Shown: in pieces, positions 27,959 through 37,174 of the stretch
Numbering within the stretch: position 1 is the first letter of the stretch
Layout of the letters: each line of letters begins with the position of its first letter
NCBI RefSeq assembly: GCF_020252395.1
Contig: NZ_JADCDB010000030.1
Location: 1 to 64,000, forward strand
Reading direction: 5' to 3'
From: Aestuariivirga sp.
GTDB lineage: Bacteria > Pseudomonadota > Alphaproteobacteria > Rhizobiales > Aestuariivirgaceae
DNA length: 64,000 nt
Program-made: the position numbers and the translations under genes
The notes under the pieces: generated by a model
What the model saw: the letters and a program-made list of their open reading frames with translations, nothing else
Databases searched by the model: none
Told to the model about the DNA's origin: nothing

Positions 27959-28738
27959 CTAGAGTCCGATCGCTTCGTCCTCGACGCCCAGATAGGCCTC
28001 GATGACGCGCTGGTTGTTCTGGATCTCGGAAGGCGTGCCCTCGGCGATCTTCTCGCCGAAGTTCAAGACCACGATGCGGTCGGAAATCTTCATCACCGCC
28101 GGCATGTCATGCTCGACGAGCAGCACGGTGAGGCCGCGCTCGCGCAGCTTCCGCACCATGGCCACGGCCTTCATCGTCTCGTCATGGTTCATGCCGGCGA
28201 AGGGCTCGTCCAGCAGCAGCACGGTGGGGTTGGTGGCAAGCCCGATGGCGATGCCGAGCGCCCGCAAATGGCCATGCGGCAGGTTGCGGGCCAGCTCGCC
28301 GCCGATGGCGTCGAGCCCGAGGAAGGACAGGATCTCATCCGCCGATCCGGCAAAACGCGCCTCGTCGCGGCGGGCTTCGGCGGAGCCGAGGAAGAAGCCC
28401 AGCAGCGAGGCTTTGGCGCGCAGCTGATGCGCCACGATCACGTTGTCGCGCACGCTCATGTTGCGGAAAATCGTCGTCTCCTGGAAGGTGCGAACGACAC
28501 CTTTGCGCGCCGCGATGTGCGGCGCCTGGTTGGAGATGCGCTCGCCCTTGAAGGTCACTTCGCCGGAGGTCGGCTTGAGGAAGGACGAGATCAGCTTGAA
28601 CAGCGTCGACTTGCCCGCACCATTGGGCCCGATGACCGAGAGGATCTCCCTCTCGTTCACACCGAAGCTCACGTCATTCACCGCGATGAGGCCGCCAAAG
28701 CGCTTGGTCAGTCCCTTGACCTCGAGGATCTGCGCCAT
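27959..28738 (-). CDS. ABC transporter ATP-binding protein (LivG-like)
   Basis: VIGPNGAGKSTLFKLISSFLKPTSGEVTF, LLLDEPFAGMNHDET. Confidence 0.88.
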   Translation of the reverse strand: MAQILEVKGLTKRFGGLIAVNDVSFGVNEREILSVIGPNGAGKSTLFKLISSFLKPTSGEVTFKGERISNQAPHIAARKGVVRTFQETTIFRNMSVRDNVIVAHQLRAKASLLGFFLGSAEARRDEARFAGSADEILSFLGLDAIGGELARNLPHGHLRALGIAIGLATNPTVLLLDEPFAGMNHDETMKAVAMVRKLRERGLTVLLVEHDMPAVMKISDRIVVLNFGEKIAEGTPSEIQNNQRVIEAYLGVEDEAIGL

Positions 28739-28741
28739 GCC

Positions 28742-29713
28742 TCAGCCCTTCCGCTTCGCGCCGAGGCTCAAGAGGCCGTTGGGCAGCACCAGCATCAGCA
28801 CGATCATGGCGGTGGAATAGATCAGCAGCTGATACTTCTCCATCGAGAACAGCAGGTTCCAGCCGAGATAGAGCACCAGCGTGCCCAGCATCGGCCCGAA
28901 GACGTAGCCCAGGCCCCCGAGGAAGCAGTTGAGCATGAAGTTGACGCTGTCCGTGACCGTGAAGCTCGAGGGATAGATCGACTGCGTGGCGCCGATGAAC
29001 ACCGCCCCCGCCAGCCCCCCGAGGAAAGACGAGATGGCATAGGCCATGACGCGCAGCGCCGCGATGTTGACGCCGATCGAGGAGGCCAGCTCCTCGTTCT
29101 GCTGCAGCGACAAACAGATATGGCCGATGCGCGAATGGACGAGCCGGTACATCAGCGCGAAGCAGACGGTCATCAGCACAACCGAGAGATAGTAGAAGGC
29201 GATGCGCGGGTTCTCGAGCGTCGCGAAATCCGGCGCCAGCGCAAGGCCGAAAAGCGAGATCGGACCTGGCAGGGGGATGGAAGTGATGCCCTTGGCTCCG
29301 TTGGTGATAGGCACGGCCAGCGCCAGCAGCCGCATCACCTCGGTGAGGATCAGCGTCACCATGGCGAAATAGACACCGCGCAACCGCAGGATCGGCACGC
29401 CGATCAGGATCGAGGCCACGGCGCAGAAGATGCCGGCCACCGGCAGCGTCCACCAGAAGGACCAGCCGTAATACATGACGAGGATGGCCGAGACATAGCC
29501 GCCCATCAGCGCATAGGCGCCTTGTCCGATGTTGATGCGGCCGATATAGAAAGTAAGCCACACGCCCGCGCTGGCGATCGAGAGCAGCGCGACCGAGGTG
29601 AAGACATAGTAGAGATCGGTGCGGCCGGTGGCGGCGATCAGCCACGGCGCCACGACGAAGACGGCGATGAGAAAGAGAAGGAGGCCGATGATCTTCTTGG
29701 TCATGGCGCTCAA
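28742..29713 (-). CDS. Branched-chain amino acid-type ABC permease (LivM-like)
   Basis: LTFYIGRINIGQGAYALMGGYVSAILV; conserved operon position. Confidence 0.85.
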   Translation of the reverse strand: MSAMTKKIIGLLLFLIAVFVVAPWLIAATGRTDLYYVFTSVALLSIASAGVWLTFYIGRINIGQGAYALMGGYVSAILVMYYGWSFWWTLPVAGIFCAVASILIGVPILRLRGVYFAMVTLILTEVMRLLALAVPITNGAKGITSIPLPGPISLFGLALAPDFATLENPRIAFYYLSVVLMTVCFALMYRLVHSRIGHICLSLQQNEELASSIGVNIAALRVMAYAISSFLGGLAGAVFIGATQSIYPSSFTVTDSVNFMLNCFLGGLGYVFGPMLGTLVLYLGWNLLFSMEKYQLLIYSTAMIVLMLVLPNGLLSLGAKRKG

Positions 29714-30576
29714 CCCCAGGGCTTGCCCATCAGGCCATTGGGCCTGATCGAGAGGAACACCATGAGGGCTGCGAAGATGACAAGATACGTGACGTCGCCA
29801 TATTCGCGCAAGACCGTGAGGCCCACCGACTCCATCATGCCGAGGATGAAGCCGCCGGCGATGGCGCCGCCGGCCACACCCGCCCCGCCGATCATGATCA
29901 TCATGAAGGCCTTGACCGAGATCGGCCCGCCGATGCCGGAGTTTACGCCGGTGATGGAGACGAGAAGCCCGCCGACCACGCCCGCCAGCATCGCGCCCAT
30001 GGCGAAGCCGATCATGGTGTAGCGGTCGACCTCCACGCCCATCAGCTGGGCCGCCACGCGGTCCTGCGCGAGCGCCCGCATGGCGCGGCCCGTCTTGGTG
30101 TATTTCATAAAGGCGATGAAGGACAGGATCATCGCGGCGGCGACGGCGCCCACCACAATGCGGTCATAGGGCAGGATGATGCCGTAATCGTTGAACACGC
30201 CCTTAACGATCTTCGGGACCCCGCGCTGCTTCTCGCCGAAAATCAGCAGCATGACGGCATCGAAGAAGAAGGCGGTGGCGGCGGCGAGCAGCATGGTGCT
30301 CTCCTCGCGGTGGCTGCGCCTGATCACCGTTCGGAAGAGATAGCGCTCCATGAAGCCGCCGATGATGGCGAGGGTCAGGCCGGAGCAGAGGACGGCGATG
30401 GGAAAGGGCAGGCCCAGCTGGCCGTAAACCGTGTAGGTGATGAAGCCGCCCAGCACATACATCTGGCCATGCGCGAAGTTCAGCACGTTCATCAGACCGA
30501 AGATGAGCGTGAGCCCCAGCGCGATCAGGGCATATTGCGCCCCGAGGTAGAGACCGTTGGCGATGACCTGTTCCAT
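29710..30576 (-). CDS. Branched-chain amino acid-type ABC permease (LivH-like)
   Basis: QYALIALGLTLIFGLMNVLNFAHGQMYVLGG. Confidence 0.88.
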   Translation of the reverse strand: MEQVIANGLYLGAQYALIALGLTLIFGLMNVLNFAHGQMYVLGGFITYTVYGQLGLPFPIAVLCSGLTLAIIGGFMERYLFRTVIRRSHREESTMLLAAATAFFFDAVMLLIFGEKQRGVPKIVKGVFNDYGIILPYDRIVVGAVAAAMILSFIAFMKYTKTGRAMRALAQDRVAAQLMGVEVDRYTMIGFAMGAMLAGVVGGLLVSITGVNSGIGGPISVKAFMMIMIGGAGVAGGAIAGGFILGMMESVGLTVLREYGDVTYLVIFAALMVFLSIRPNGLMGKPWG

Positions 30577-30607
30577 CTGACGTCCGAATGCTGGTTTAAA
30601 TGGCTGA

Positions 30608-30630
30608 GGGGCCCGGCATGGCCGGGCCCC
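30608..30630 (-). terminator. Intercistronic hairpin (attenuator/terminator or stabiliser) after the substrate-binding protein gene
   Basis: Perfect 10-bp stem ggggcccggc-atg-gccgggcccc between the SBP stop (30657) and the livH start (30576); no strong U tract. Confidence 0.5.
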
Positions 30631-30656
30631 CAGTGCCGTCTTGTGTCAGGCGGTCA

Positions 30657-31850
30657 TCAGTCGACGGTGCCGACGAACAGCGTCTCGAACTTGCCGTCCT
30701 TGTATTCGTTGACCACCATGGGGACTGCCACCTGACGCTTCTGGCCGAAGGAGGTGGAGCCGACATATTTCAGCTTGGCGTCCGGGTCCTTGAGGTAGGG
30801 GTTCGGCGCTTCGAAGGTGTCGATGGTCTTCTTGAACTCGTCGACATTGTCGATGGCCTTGGGGTTGGCCTTCATGGTCTCGAGGATATAGTCGAGGACA
30901 TAGACCTTGGTGTTCGACTCGTCGTTATATTCGCCGAACTTCTTGGTATAGCGCGCGACGAATTCCTTCATGTGGTCCGACGCGATCTCCGGCGTCGAGG
31001 CGCCGCCCACCGAGATGAAGCCGTTGGCGAGTTCGCCGGCGCCCTCTTCCAGCACCTTGGCGTCCTGCGCGGTTTCGGTGGAGATCAGGCCCTCATAGCC
31101 CAGCTCGCGCGCCGCGCGGATCAGCAGCGGCGCATTGGCCGGCGCGACGCCCGAGAGCACCAGGAGGTCGGGCTTCAGCGCCACGATGGGGGTGAGCACG
31201 GGCGTGAAATCGCGCGTGTCGTTCTGGTAGGTGTCCTTGTCGGCCACCACCTCGAGGCCAAGCGCCTTGGCGGCGGCGACGCCGGAATCGCGCTGGCTCA
31301 GCGGGTCGGACTCGTTGGCGGCGACGAAGGCCACCTTCTTCACGCCCTTGTTGTCCATCAGATATTTGTAGATGGCCGGGCCCGACTGGTAGTTGGCGAT
31401 CATGCCCAGCACGGCGTTGGAGGCGGGCGCGGTGTAAAGCTCCTTCGGGAAGGCATAGGGGAAATAGATAATGCCGTTCTTCTCGGCCACCGGGCGGACA
31501 GCGGCCGCGCCGTCATCGACGTTGGGGCCCACCACGTAGTGGATGCCTTCCTGGGCCATCTTTTCCATGCCCTCGACGGCGCGCTTGGGGTCCTTCTGGT
31601 CGTCGAAGGTGACGATCTCGATCGTATAGGTCTTGTCGCCGATCTTCACGCCGCCCAGCTCATTGTACCATTCGGCGAGCGTCTGCATGGAGCGCACGTT
31701 GGACGTGCCCCAGGCGGCGGCCGGGCCGCTGGTGACGCCCACGAAGCCGATCTTGAGATTGGCATCGGCGGCGGACGCCGCATGGGCGCCGGCGAAAAGG
31801 GCAAGGGCGCTGGCGGCCCCGATCAAGGCACGGCGAGAAAGCGTAGGCAT
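30657..31850 (-). CDS. ABC transporter substrate-binding protein (urea/amide/branched-chain type)
   Basis: MPTLSRRALIGAASALALFAGAHAASAADANLKIGFVGVTSGPAAAWG signal peptide and Peripla_BP_6-type fold. Confidence 0.85.
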   Translation of the reverse strand: MPTLSRRALIGAASALALFAGAHAASAADANLKIGFVGVTSGPAAAWGTSNVRSMQTLAEWYNELGGVKIGDKTYTIEIVTFDDQKDPKRAVEGMEKMAQEGIHYVVGPNVDDGAAAVRPVAEKNGIIYFPYAFPKELYTAPASNAVLGMIANYQSGPAIYKYLMDNKGVKKVAFVAANESDPLSQRDSGVAAAKALGLEVVADKDTYQNDTRDFTPVLTPIVALKPDLLVLSGVAPANAPLLIRAARELGYEGLISTETAQDAKVLEEGAGELANGFISVGGASTPEIASDHMKEFVARYTKKFGEYNDESNTKVYVLDYILETMKANPKAIDNVDEFKKTIDTFEAPNPYLKDPDAKLKYVGSTSFGQKRQVAVPMVVNEYKDGKFETLFVGTVD

Positions 31851-31987
31851 GGAGTCCCTCCTGTCAGGTCTGACGTTCTTCCCATCGGTTCGCCCGGCGC
31901 CGCCGCATGGCTTGCGGTCTGGCTTGGCTGCCGGTCCGATTTTGAAGTTGGACTCGAATGCCGGAACATGCAATAAAAAAACACAAC

Positions 31988-31995
31988 TGTATACA
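31988..31995. promoter_or_regulatory. Putative GntR-type operator TGTATACA
   Basis: Perfect 8-bp palindrome in the divergent promoter region between the SBP gene (minus) and the racemase gene (plus); gntR gene nearby. Confidence 0.35.
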
Positions 31996-32076
31996 CTTGG
32001 CTATGTTTCAGGCAGCCTGCCCAATTCCCGGTCAGGCCGCCCGGGACACGCCAGACTTGCAGGATGAGCGCCGGAC

Positions 32077-32838
32077 ATGAAGATCAAGGTCATCAACCCC
32101 AACACCACCGCCTCGATGACGGCGACGATCGCCGCCGCCGCGCGGGCCGTCGCCGCGCCCGGCACCGAAATCGTTCCCGTCACCTCGCGCTCCGGGGCGG
32201 TGTCGATCGAGGGCCATTACGACGAGGCGATGAGCATCGTCGGCCTGGTCGACGCCCTGAACGAGGACCCGGTGGCGGATGCCTATGTGATCGCTTGCTT
32301 CGGCGACCCCGGCCTCCTGGCGGCGCGCGAGATCGCCGAAGGGCCCGTACTGGGCATTGCCGAGGCCGCCATGCATGCGGCGAGTTTCGTCGCCACCGGA
32401 TTTTCCGTCGTCACCACTTTGGAGCGCACCCGCATCATCGCCGAGCATCTCGTGCGCAATTACGGCATGGAACATCACTGCCGCCGGGTGCGCGCCACCG
32501 ACATTCCGGTGCTGGAACTGGAAAGACCCGAATCCAACAGCCGCAAGCTGATCCTCGAGGAGTGCGAGCGCGCCATCACGGAGGATGGCTCGGGCGCCAT
32601 CGTGCTCGGCTGTGCCGGCATGGCAGACCTCAATGCCTGGCTCGAAGACAAGCTGGGCGTGCCCGTCATCGACGGCGTGACGGCCGCGGTGAAATTCGCC
32701 GAAGCCCTGGTGTCGCTGGGCCTTCGCACCTCGAAGCGGGGCGACCTCGCCTATCCGCTGCACAAGCCCTACAAGGGGGCGCTCGCCGCCTATGCGCCGC
32801 CGGACCGCAACCCGGCGCCCAAACGCAAGCTGGGCTAA
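32077..32838 (+). CDS. Asp/Glu/hydantoin racemase family protein
   Basis: MKIKVINPNTTASMTATIAAAARAV, AYVIACFGDPGLLAARE, AIVLGCAGMADL. Confidence 0.88.
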   Translation: MKIKVINPNTTASMTATIAAAARAVAAPGTEIVPVTSRSGAVSIEGHYDEAMSIVGLVDALNEDPVADAYVIACFGDPGLLAAREIAEGPVLGIAEAAMHAASFVATGFSVVTTLERTRIIAEHLVRNYGMEHHCRRVRATDIPVLELERPESNSRKLILEECERAITEDGSGAIVLGCAGMADLNAWLEDKLGVPVIDGVTAAVKFAEALVSLGLRTSKRGDLAYPLHKPYKGALAAYAPPDRNPAPKRKLG

Positions 32839-32841
32839 ACC

Positions 32842-33573
32842 CTATTTGGCGGCGATGCCGCCGCGCCGCGCGGTGTCCTTCCCGAACAGCCGGCCGAAAT
32901 CGACGTTCACCAGTGCATTGGACAGGTCGAGCTGCGCCTCGATGTGCTGCAGGTGATGGTTCATGTATTGCACGGCGCGGGTCCGGTTGCGCTGGCGGAT
33001 GGCCGTGGCGATCTCCAGGTGCTCGCCATGCGAACAGGGAACGGCGCCGGGCGATTCATAAAGCGCGATGATCAGCGAGCTGCGCGACACAAGCTCGGTG
33101 AGGAAGCCCGTCAGCACCGGATTGCCGCCGATGCGGGCCAGCTGCAGGTGGAAGGCGCCGGAGAGCTTGAGCCGCTCTTCCTTGTCGCCCTTTTCAGCCG
33201 CTTTCTTCTCCTGCCGGGCGGTGTCGACGAGCGTGGCGATGTCGCGCTCGGAGCCCAGCTCGACCGCCCGCTCCACCAGCACCCGCTCCAGCGCCCGCCT
33301 GGCTTCGAACACGTGGCGCGCCTCTTCCGCCGAGGGCTTGGCGACGAAAGCCCCTTTATTGGGCACCAGCTCCACCAGCCGCTCATGCGCCAGCCGCTGC
33401 AGCGCCTTGCGGATCACCGTGCGGCTGATGCCGAAAGCCTGCGCCAGCGCATCCTCCTGGAGCGGCGTGCCGGGCGCAATGCGGTGGTCGATGATCGCCT
33501 TGTAAAGGCTCTGGTGCACCCGCTCGTCGGAAGTGCCTGCCCGCTTGGGGGGCCGTTTTGCCGCTCTCGCCAT
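32842..33573 (-). CDS. GntR family transcriptional regulator (FCD type)
   Basis: VHQSLYKAIIDHRIAPGTPLQEDALAQAFGISRTVIRKALQRLAHERLVELVPNKGAFVA. Confidence 0.9.
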   Translation of the reverse strand: MARAAKRPPKRAGTSDERVHQSLYKAIIDHRIAPGTPLQEDALAQAFGISRTVIRKALQRLAHERLVELVPNKGAFVAKPSAEEARHVFEARRALERVLVERAVELGSERDIATLVDTARQEKKAAEKGDKEERLKLSGAFHLQLARIGGNPVLTGFLTELVSRSSLIIALYESPGAVPCSHGEHLEIATAIRQRNRTRAVQYMNHHLQHIEAQLDLSNALVNVDFGRLFGKDTARRGGIAAK

Positions 33574-33587
33574 GGCGCGATACTAAA

Positions 33588-33627
33588 GCATGTTCCGATC
33601 AGGTGGAATCACCTGATCGGGACATGC
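33588..33627. repeat. Near-perfect inverted repeat (dispersed-repeat-like hairpin)
   Basis: gcatgttccgatcaggtg-gaat-cacctgatcgggacatgc: 17 of 18 bp pair. Confidence 0.65.
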
Positions 33628-33669
33628 GCGAGAGTGGGAGAAAACGGACTTGCCGCGCGGCTCAGAAGA

Positions 33670-33945
33670 TCACTCTTCCGTCTGGCTGCCAATCCTGTTG
33701 GCCAGCGCCCAGCGCAGGCTGTGGATCTGGTCGACGAGGTTGAGGATCACGCCGATGCCCTCCTTGTTGACGCCAAGGTCGCCCTGCAAGTCGCGGATCA
33801 GGCCCGCACGCGCCAGGTCGGCTTCGGAGAACAGGGGCTCGGGATCAGCCTGCTCGGGTGACAGCCATTCTTCCTCAATCCACACTTCCAGTGTCTGCCG
33901 GTCAAGATGGGTGCGCAGAAGGAATTCGCTTTTGGTAATGATCAT
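33670..33945 (-). CDS. cbpM: Chaperone modulatory protein CbpM-like (MerR-like)
   Basis: IITKSEFLLRTHLDRQTLEVWIEEEWLSPEQ...FSEADLARAGLIRDLQGDLGVNKEGIGVILNLVDQIHSL; start overlaps dnaJ-like stop. Confidence 0.8.
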   Translation of the reverse strand: MIITKSEFLLRTHLDRQTLEVWIEEEWLSPEQADPEPLFSEADLARAGLIRDLQGDLGVNKEGIGVILNLVDQIHSLRWALANRIGSQTEE

Positions 33946-34868
33946 GACAGCATGTCCCGGCGCGGATCGTAGCTCGGCCCCGGCGTCCAGCCGGATAGGA
34001 AGTTTTCAAGGGCGGCATCGGGCTCGGTGGGCGCCATGACCTTGAGCTTGACGAGCTGATCGCCCGCACCGCCGCCCCTCTTCGGCACGCCCTTGCCCTT
34101 GAGGCGCAGCGTGGTGCCGGTGTTGGAACCCTTGGGGACCGCCGCCATGACGGCGCCCGTCGCCGTCGGCACCTTCACCTTGCCGCCCAGCACCGCCTCC
34201 TGGATGGTCACGGGCAGTTCGAGCAGGATGTCGTCACCCTCGCGCGTGAAGAAGCGATGCGGACGGATGGCGATGGCCACCAGCGCATCCCCCGGCGGAC
34301 CTTCGCCACGCGAGGGTGCGCCCTTGCCGCGCAGCCGCAGCACCTGGCCCTCCTCGATGCCGGCGGGAATGGCAACGTCGAGCGAGCCGCCATCGGGCAG
34401 CGTGACGCGGCGCGTGGCGCCATTCACCGCATCGAGGAAGTCGATCTCGAGTTCATAGGAACGGTCGGCGCCGGGCGCGCGGCGCGCCTGTTCCTGACGG
34501 CGGCGCAGCAGCTCGGCGAGAAAATCGTCCTGCGAGGCGAAATCGTCGAAGCCCGAACCCGCGGTCTGGTACTGGTAGCGGCGGCCGCCGGGGTCCTGGG
34601 CATATTCCTTGTAGTAGCGCTCATGCTGACGTTCCGCTCCGGAGGCGTCGATCTCGCCCGCGTCGAAGCGGCGGCGCTTCTCTTCATCGGACAAGAGGTC
34701 ATAAGCGCCGGCGGCCTGCTTGAACTTCTCCTCCGCCGACTTGTCGCCGGGATTCAGGTCCGGATGCAGCTTCTTGGCCAGCTTGCGGTAGGCCGACCTG
34801 ATCTCTTCGGCCGTGGCCGTCTTGGCCACGCCCAGTGTTTCGTATGGATCCTTCAACGAGCCCTCCAA
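33942..34868 (-). CDS. cbpA: DnaJ/CbpA-type co-chaperone
   Basis: KDPYETLGVAKTATAEEIRSAYRKLAKKLHPDLNPGDKSAEEKFKQAAGAYDLLSD J-domain with HPD; DnaJ C-terminal region. Confidence 0.85.
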   Translation of the reverse strand: MEGSLKDPYETLGVAKTATAEEIRSAYRKLAKKLHPDLNPGDKSAEEKFKQAAGAYDLLSDEEKRRRFDAGEIDASGAERQHERYYKEYAQDPGGRRYQYQTAGSGFDDFASQDDFLAELLRRRQEQARRAPGADRSYELEIDFLDAVNGATRRVTLPDGGSLDVAIPAGIEEGQVLRLRGKGAPSRGEGPPGDALVAIAIRPHRFFTREGDDILLELPVTIQEAVLGGKVKVPTATGAVMAAVPKGSNTGTTLRLKGKGVPKRGGGAGDQLVKLKVMAPTEPDAALENFLSGWTPGPSYDPRRDMLS

Positions 34869-34930
34869 ACGGTGCAGGGCGCCAGTATAAGTCAGCGCAG
34901 GGCGCGGGGATATCCCCCGCGCCCCGCATC

Positions 34931-35908
34931 TCAGTGGGCGGCGATCTGGGCGGCCTTCTCCACCAGCACCTGGGCCTGGCGGATCGAGGCATAGTCGATC
35001 AGGCGGCCGTCGAGCGACACCGCGCCCTTGCCCTGGGCCTCCGCCTCCTTCATTGCCTCGAGGATGCGCTTGGCGCGCGTCACTTCCGCCTCCGACGGGC
35101 TCATCACCTCATTGGCGAGCGCCACCTGCGAGGGGTGGATGGCCCACTTGCCCTCGCAACCCAGCACCGCGGCGCGGGCTGCCGCGGCCTTGAAGGCATC
35201 GGGGTCGGAAAAGTTGCCGAAGGGACCGTCGACGGGCCTGAGGCCATTGGCGCGTGCGGCCACCACCATGCGGGCAATGGCATAGTGCCACATGTCGCCC
35301 CAGTGCACCTGGCGCGAATTGTCGGCGAGCGGTTCGGTCAGCACGGCGTAGTCGGCATTGGCGCCACCGATCGAGGTGGTGCGGGCGCGCGTCGAGGCGG
35401 CGTAGTCCGCCACGCCGAAGTGCAGCGACTCGTTGCGCCTGGAGGCCGCCGAGATCTCGTGCACGTTCTGCATGCCGAGTGCGGTCTCGATGATCAGCTC
35501 GAAGCCAATCCGCTTCTTGCGGTTCTTCGCGGTCTCGACCTGCGTCACCAGCATGTCCACCGCATAGACGTCGGAGGCGGAGCCGACCTTGGGGATCATG
35601 ATGAGGTCGAGGCGGCCGCTTGACTGTTCCAGCACGTCCACCACGTCGCGGTACATGTAATGCGTGTCGAGGCCGTTGATGCGCACCGAGAGGGACTTGT
35701 TGCCCCAGTCGATGTCGCCGATGGCCTGAATGATGTTCTTGCGGGCCTGGGCCTTGTCATCAGGCGCCACCGCATCCTCAAGGTCGAGGAACACGACGTC
35801 GGCAGCGGATTTCGCCGCCTTCTCGAACATCTGGGGCTGGCTGCCGGGAACGGCCAGTTCGCTGCGGTTCAGGCGCGGCTTGGCCTGTTCGACGGTAAAG
35901 AAGCTCAT
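34931..35908 (-). CDS. mcl: L-malyl-CoA/beta-methylmalyl-CoA lyase (HpcH/HpaI CoA-ester lyase)
   Basis: MSFFTVEQAKPRLNRSELAVPGSQPQMFEKAAKSAADVVFLDLEDAVAPDDKAQARKNII; linked to mtkAB and sga. Confidence 0.85.
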   Translation of the reverse strand: MSFFTVEQAKPRLNRSELAVPGSQPQMFEKAAKSAADVVFLDLEDAVAPDDKAQARKNIIQAIGDIDWGNKSLSVRINGLDTHYMYRDVVDVLEQSSGRLDLIMIPKVGSASDVYAVDMLVTQVETAKNRKKRIGFELIIETALGMQNVHEISAASRRNESLHFGVADYAASTRARTTSIGGANADYAVLTEPLADNSRQVHWGDMWHYAIARMVVAARANGLRPVDGPFGNFSDPDAFKAAAARAAVLGCEGKWAIHPSQVALANEVMSPSEAEVTRAKRILEAMKEAEAQGKGAVSLDGRLIDYASIRQAQVLVEKAAQIAAH

Positions 35909-35928
35909 GATCAATCCTATGCAACAGG

Positions 35929-36276
35929 TCAGGCGGCCTTGCGGCGGCGCAGGATTTCGGCCTGCGCCGCTTCGGGATCGAAGAGGCCGTTCTCGAACAC
36001 ATAGCGCACCAGCTGGTGGCGGCGGTAGAGGCCCATCTCGCGGATCGCGCGGGACATGTGGGCCTTGACCGTGGCGCTGCACACGCCGAGGAGATGGGCA
36101 ATCTCCTTGTCGGCGAGGCCGCAGCAGACAAGCTGCAGCACCAGCATCTGCATGGCCGAGAGGCGGCAGGGCTTAGGGTCATAGCGGTAGGAGCGGAGCT
36201 CCGGCACCACGTTGATGGCGCCGGACGCGGTCCTGATGCGCCCCAGGCGCACTGGGGTTTCAAGAGGCAGGTTCAT
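35929..36276 (-). CDS. Small LuxR-type HTH protein lacking a receiver domain
   Basis: LSAMQMLVLQLVCCGLADKEIAHLLGVCSATVKAHMSRAIREMGLYRRHQLVRYVFENG; located between mtkB and mcl. Confidence 0.75.
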   Translation of the reverse strand: MNLPLETPVRLGRIRTASGAINVVPELRSYRYDPKPCRLSAMQMLVLQLVCCGLADKEIAHLLGVCSATVKAHMSRAIREMGLYRRHQLVRYVFENGLFDPEAAQAEILRRRKAA

Positions 36277-36286
36277 GACGTCCACC

Positions 36287-37174
36287 TTACGCCGCCTTGA
36301 GGACCTTCTGCGCCGTGCTGCCGATTTCGGCAGGGGTCGGCGCAATGGCCACGCCCACATCGCGGAGCAGCTCCACTTTTTCGGAAGCGCCCTCGCCAAA
36401 GGCCTGGATGATGGCGCCGGCATGACCCATCTTGCGTCCCTTGGGGGCGGAGAGGCCAGCCACATAGGCGATCACCGGCTTCGTCATGTTGTCGCGGATG
36501 TATTCCGCGGCTTCCGCTTCCTGCGGGCCGCCGATCTCGCCGATCATCACGACCGCATGGGTGCCGGGATCGGCTTCGAACAGCTCGAGAATGTCCTTGA
36601 AAGAAGAGCCGTTGATCGGGTCACCGCCGATGCCCACCGAGGTCGAGACGCCGATGCCCAGTTCCATCATCTGCGCAGCGGCCTCGTAGCCCAGCGTTCC
36701 CGACCGGCCGACGATGCCGACATTGCCGGGGAGATAGATGTTGCCGGGCATGATGCCCATCATCGCCTTGCCGGGCGAGATGACGCCCGCGCAATTGGGT
36801 CCGATGAGGCGCATGCGGTTCTCCGCCCGGTAGCGGCGCATGTAGCGCTTGACGCGGATCATGTCTTGGCTCGGAATGCCGTCGGTGATGGCGACGCAGA
36901 GGCGCACATTGGCGTCTGCCGCTTCCATGATCGAGTCGGCCGCGAAGGGCGGCGGCACGAAAACGATCGAGGCCGTGGCCCGGGTCTTCTCCACCGCTTC
37001 CTTCATCGTGTCGAAGACGGGAAGGCCGTCGATCACCGTGCCGCCCTTGCCGGGGGTGACGCCACCCACGATGTTTGTGCCGTATTCGCGCATCTCCTTC
37101 GCATGGAAGGAGCCGATCTTGCCGGTGATGCCCTGCACCAGAACCGGCGTCGTACGGTCGAGAAGGATGCTCAT
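36287..37174 (-). CDS. mtkB: Malate-CoA ligase alpha subunit (succinyl-CoA synthetase alpha-like)
   Basis: [65 protein letters not shown]; neighbours mcl and sga. Confidence 0.82.
   Translation of the reverse strand: MSILLDRTTPVLVQGITGKIGSFHAKEMREYGTNIVGGVTPGKGGTVIDGLPVFDTMKEAVEKTRATASIVFVPPPFAADSIMEAADANVRLCVAITDGIPSQDMIRVKRYMRRYRAENRMRLIGPNCAGVISPGKAMMGIMPGNIYLPGNVGIVGRSGTLGYEAAAQMMELGIGVSTSVGIGGDPINGSSFKDILELFEADPGTHAVVMIGEIGGPQEAEAAEYIRDNMTKPVIAYVAGLSAPKGRKMGHAGAIIQAFGEGASEKVELLRDVGVAIAPTPAEIGSTAQKVLKAA

Noticed and set aside
27368-30022. 884-aa plus-strand ORF
   Set aside because: Antisense to the well-supported LivF/LivG/LivM genes; His/Arg/Asp/Gly-rich composition typical of GC-driven shadow ORFs.
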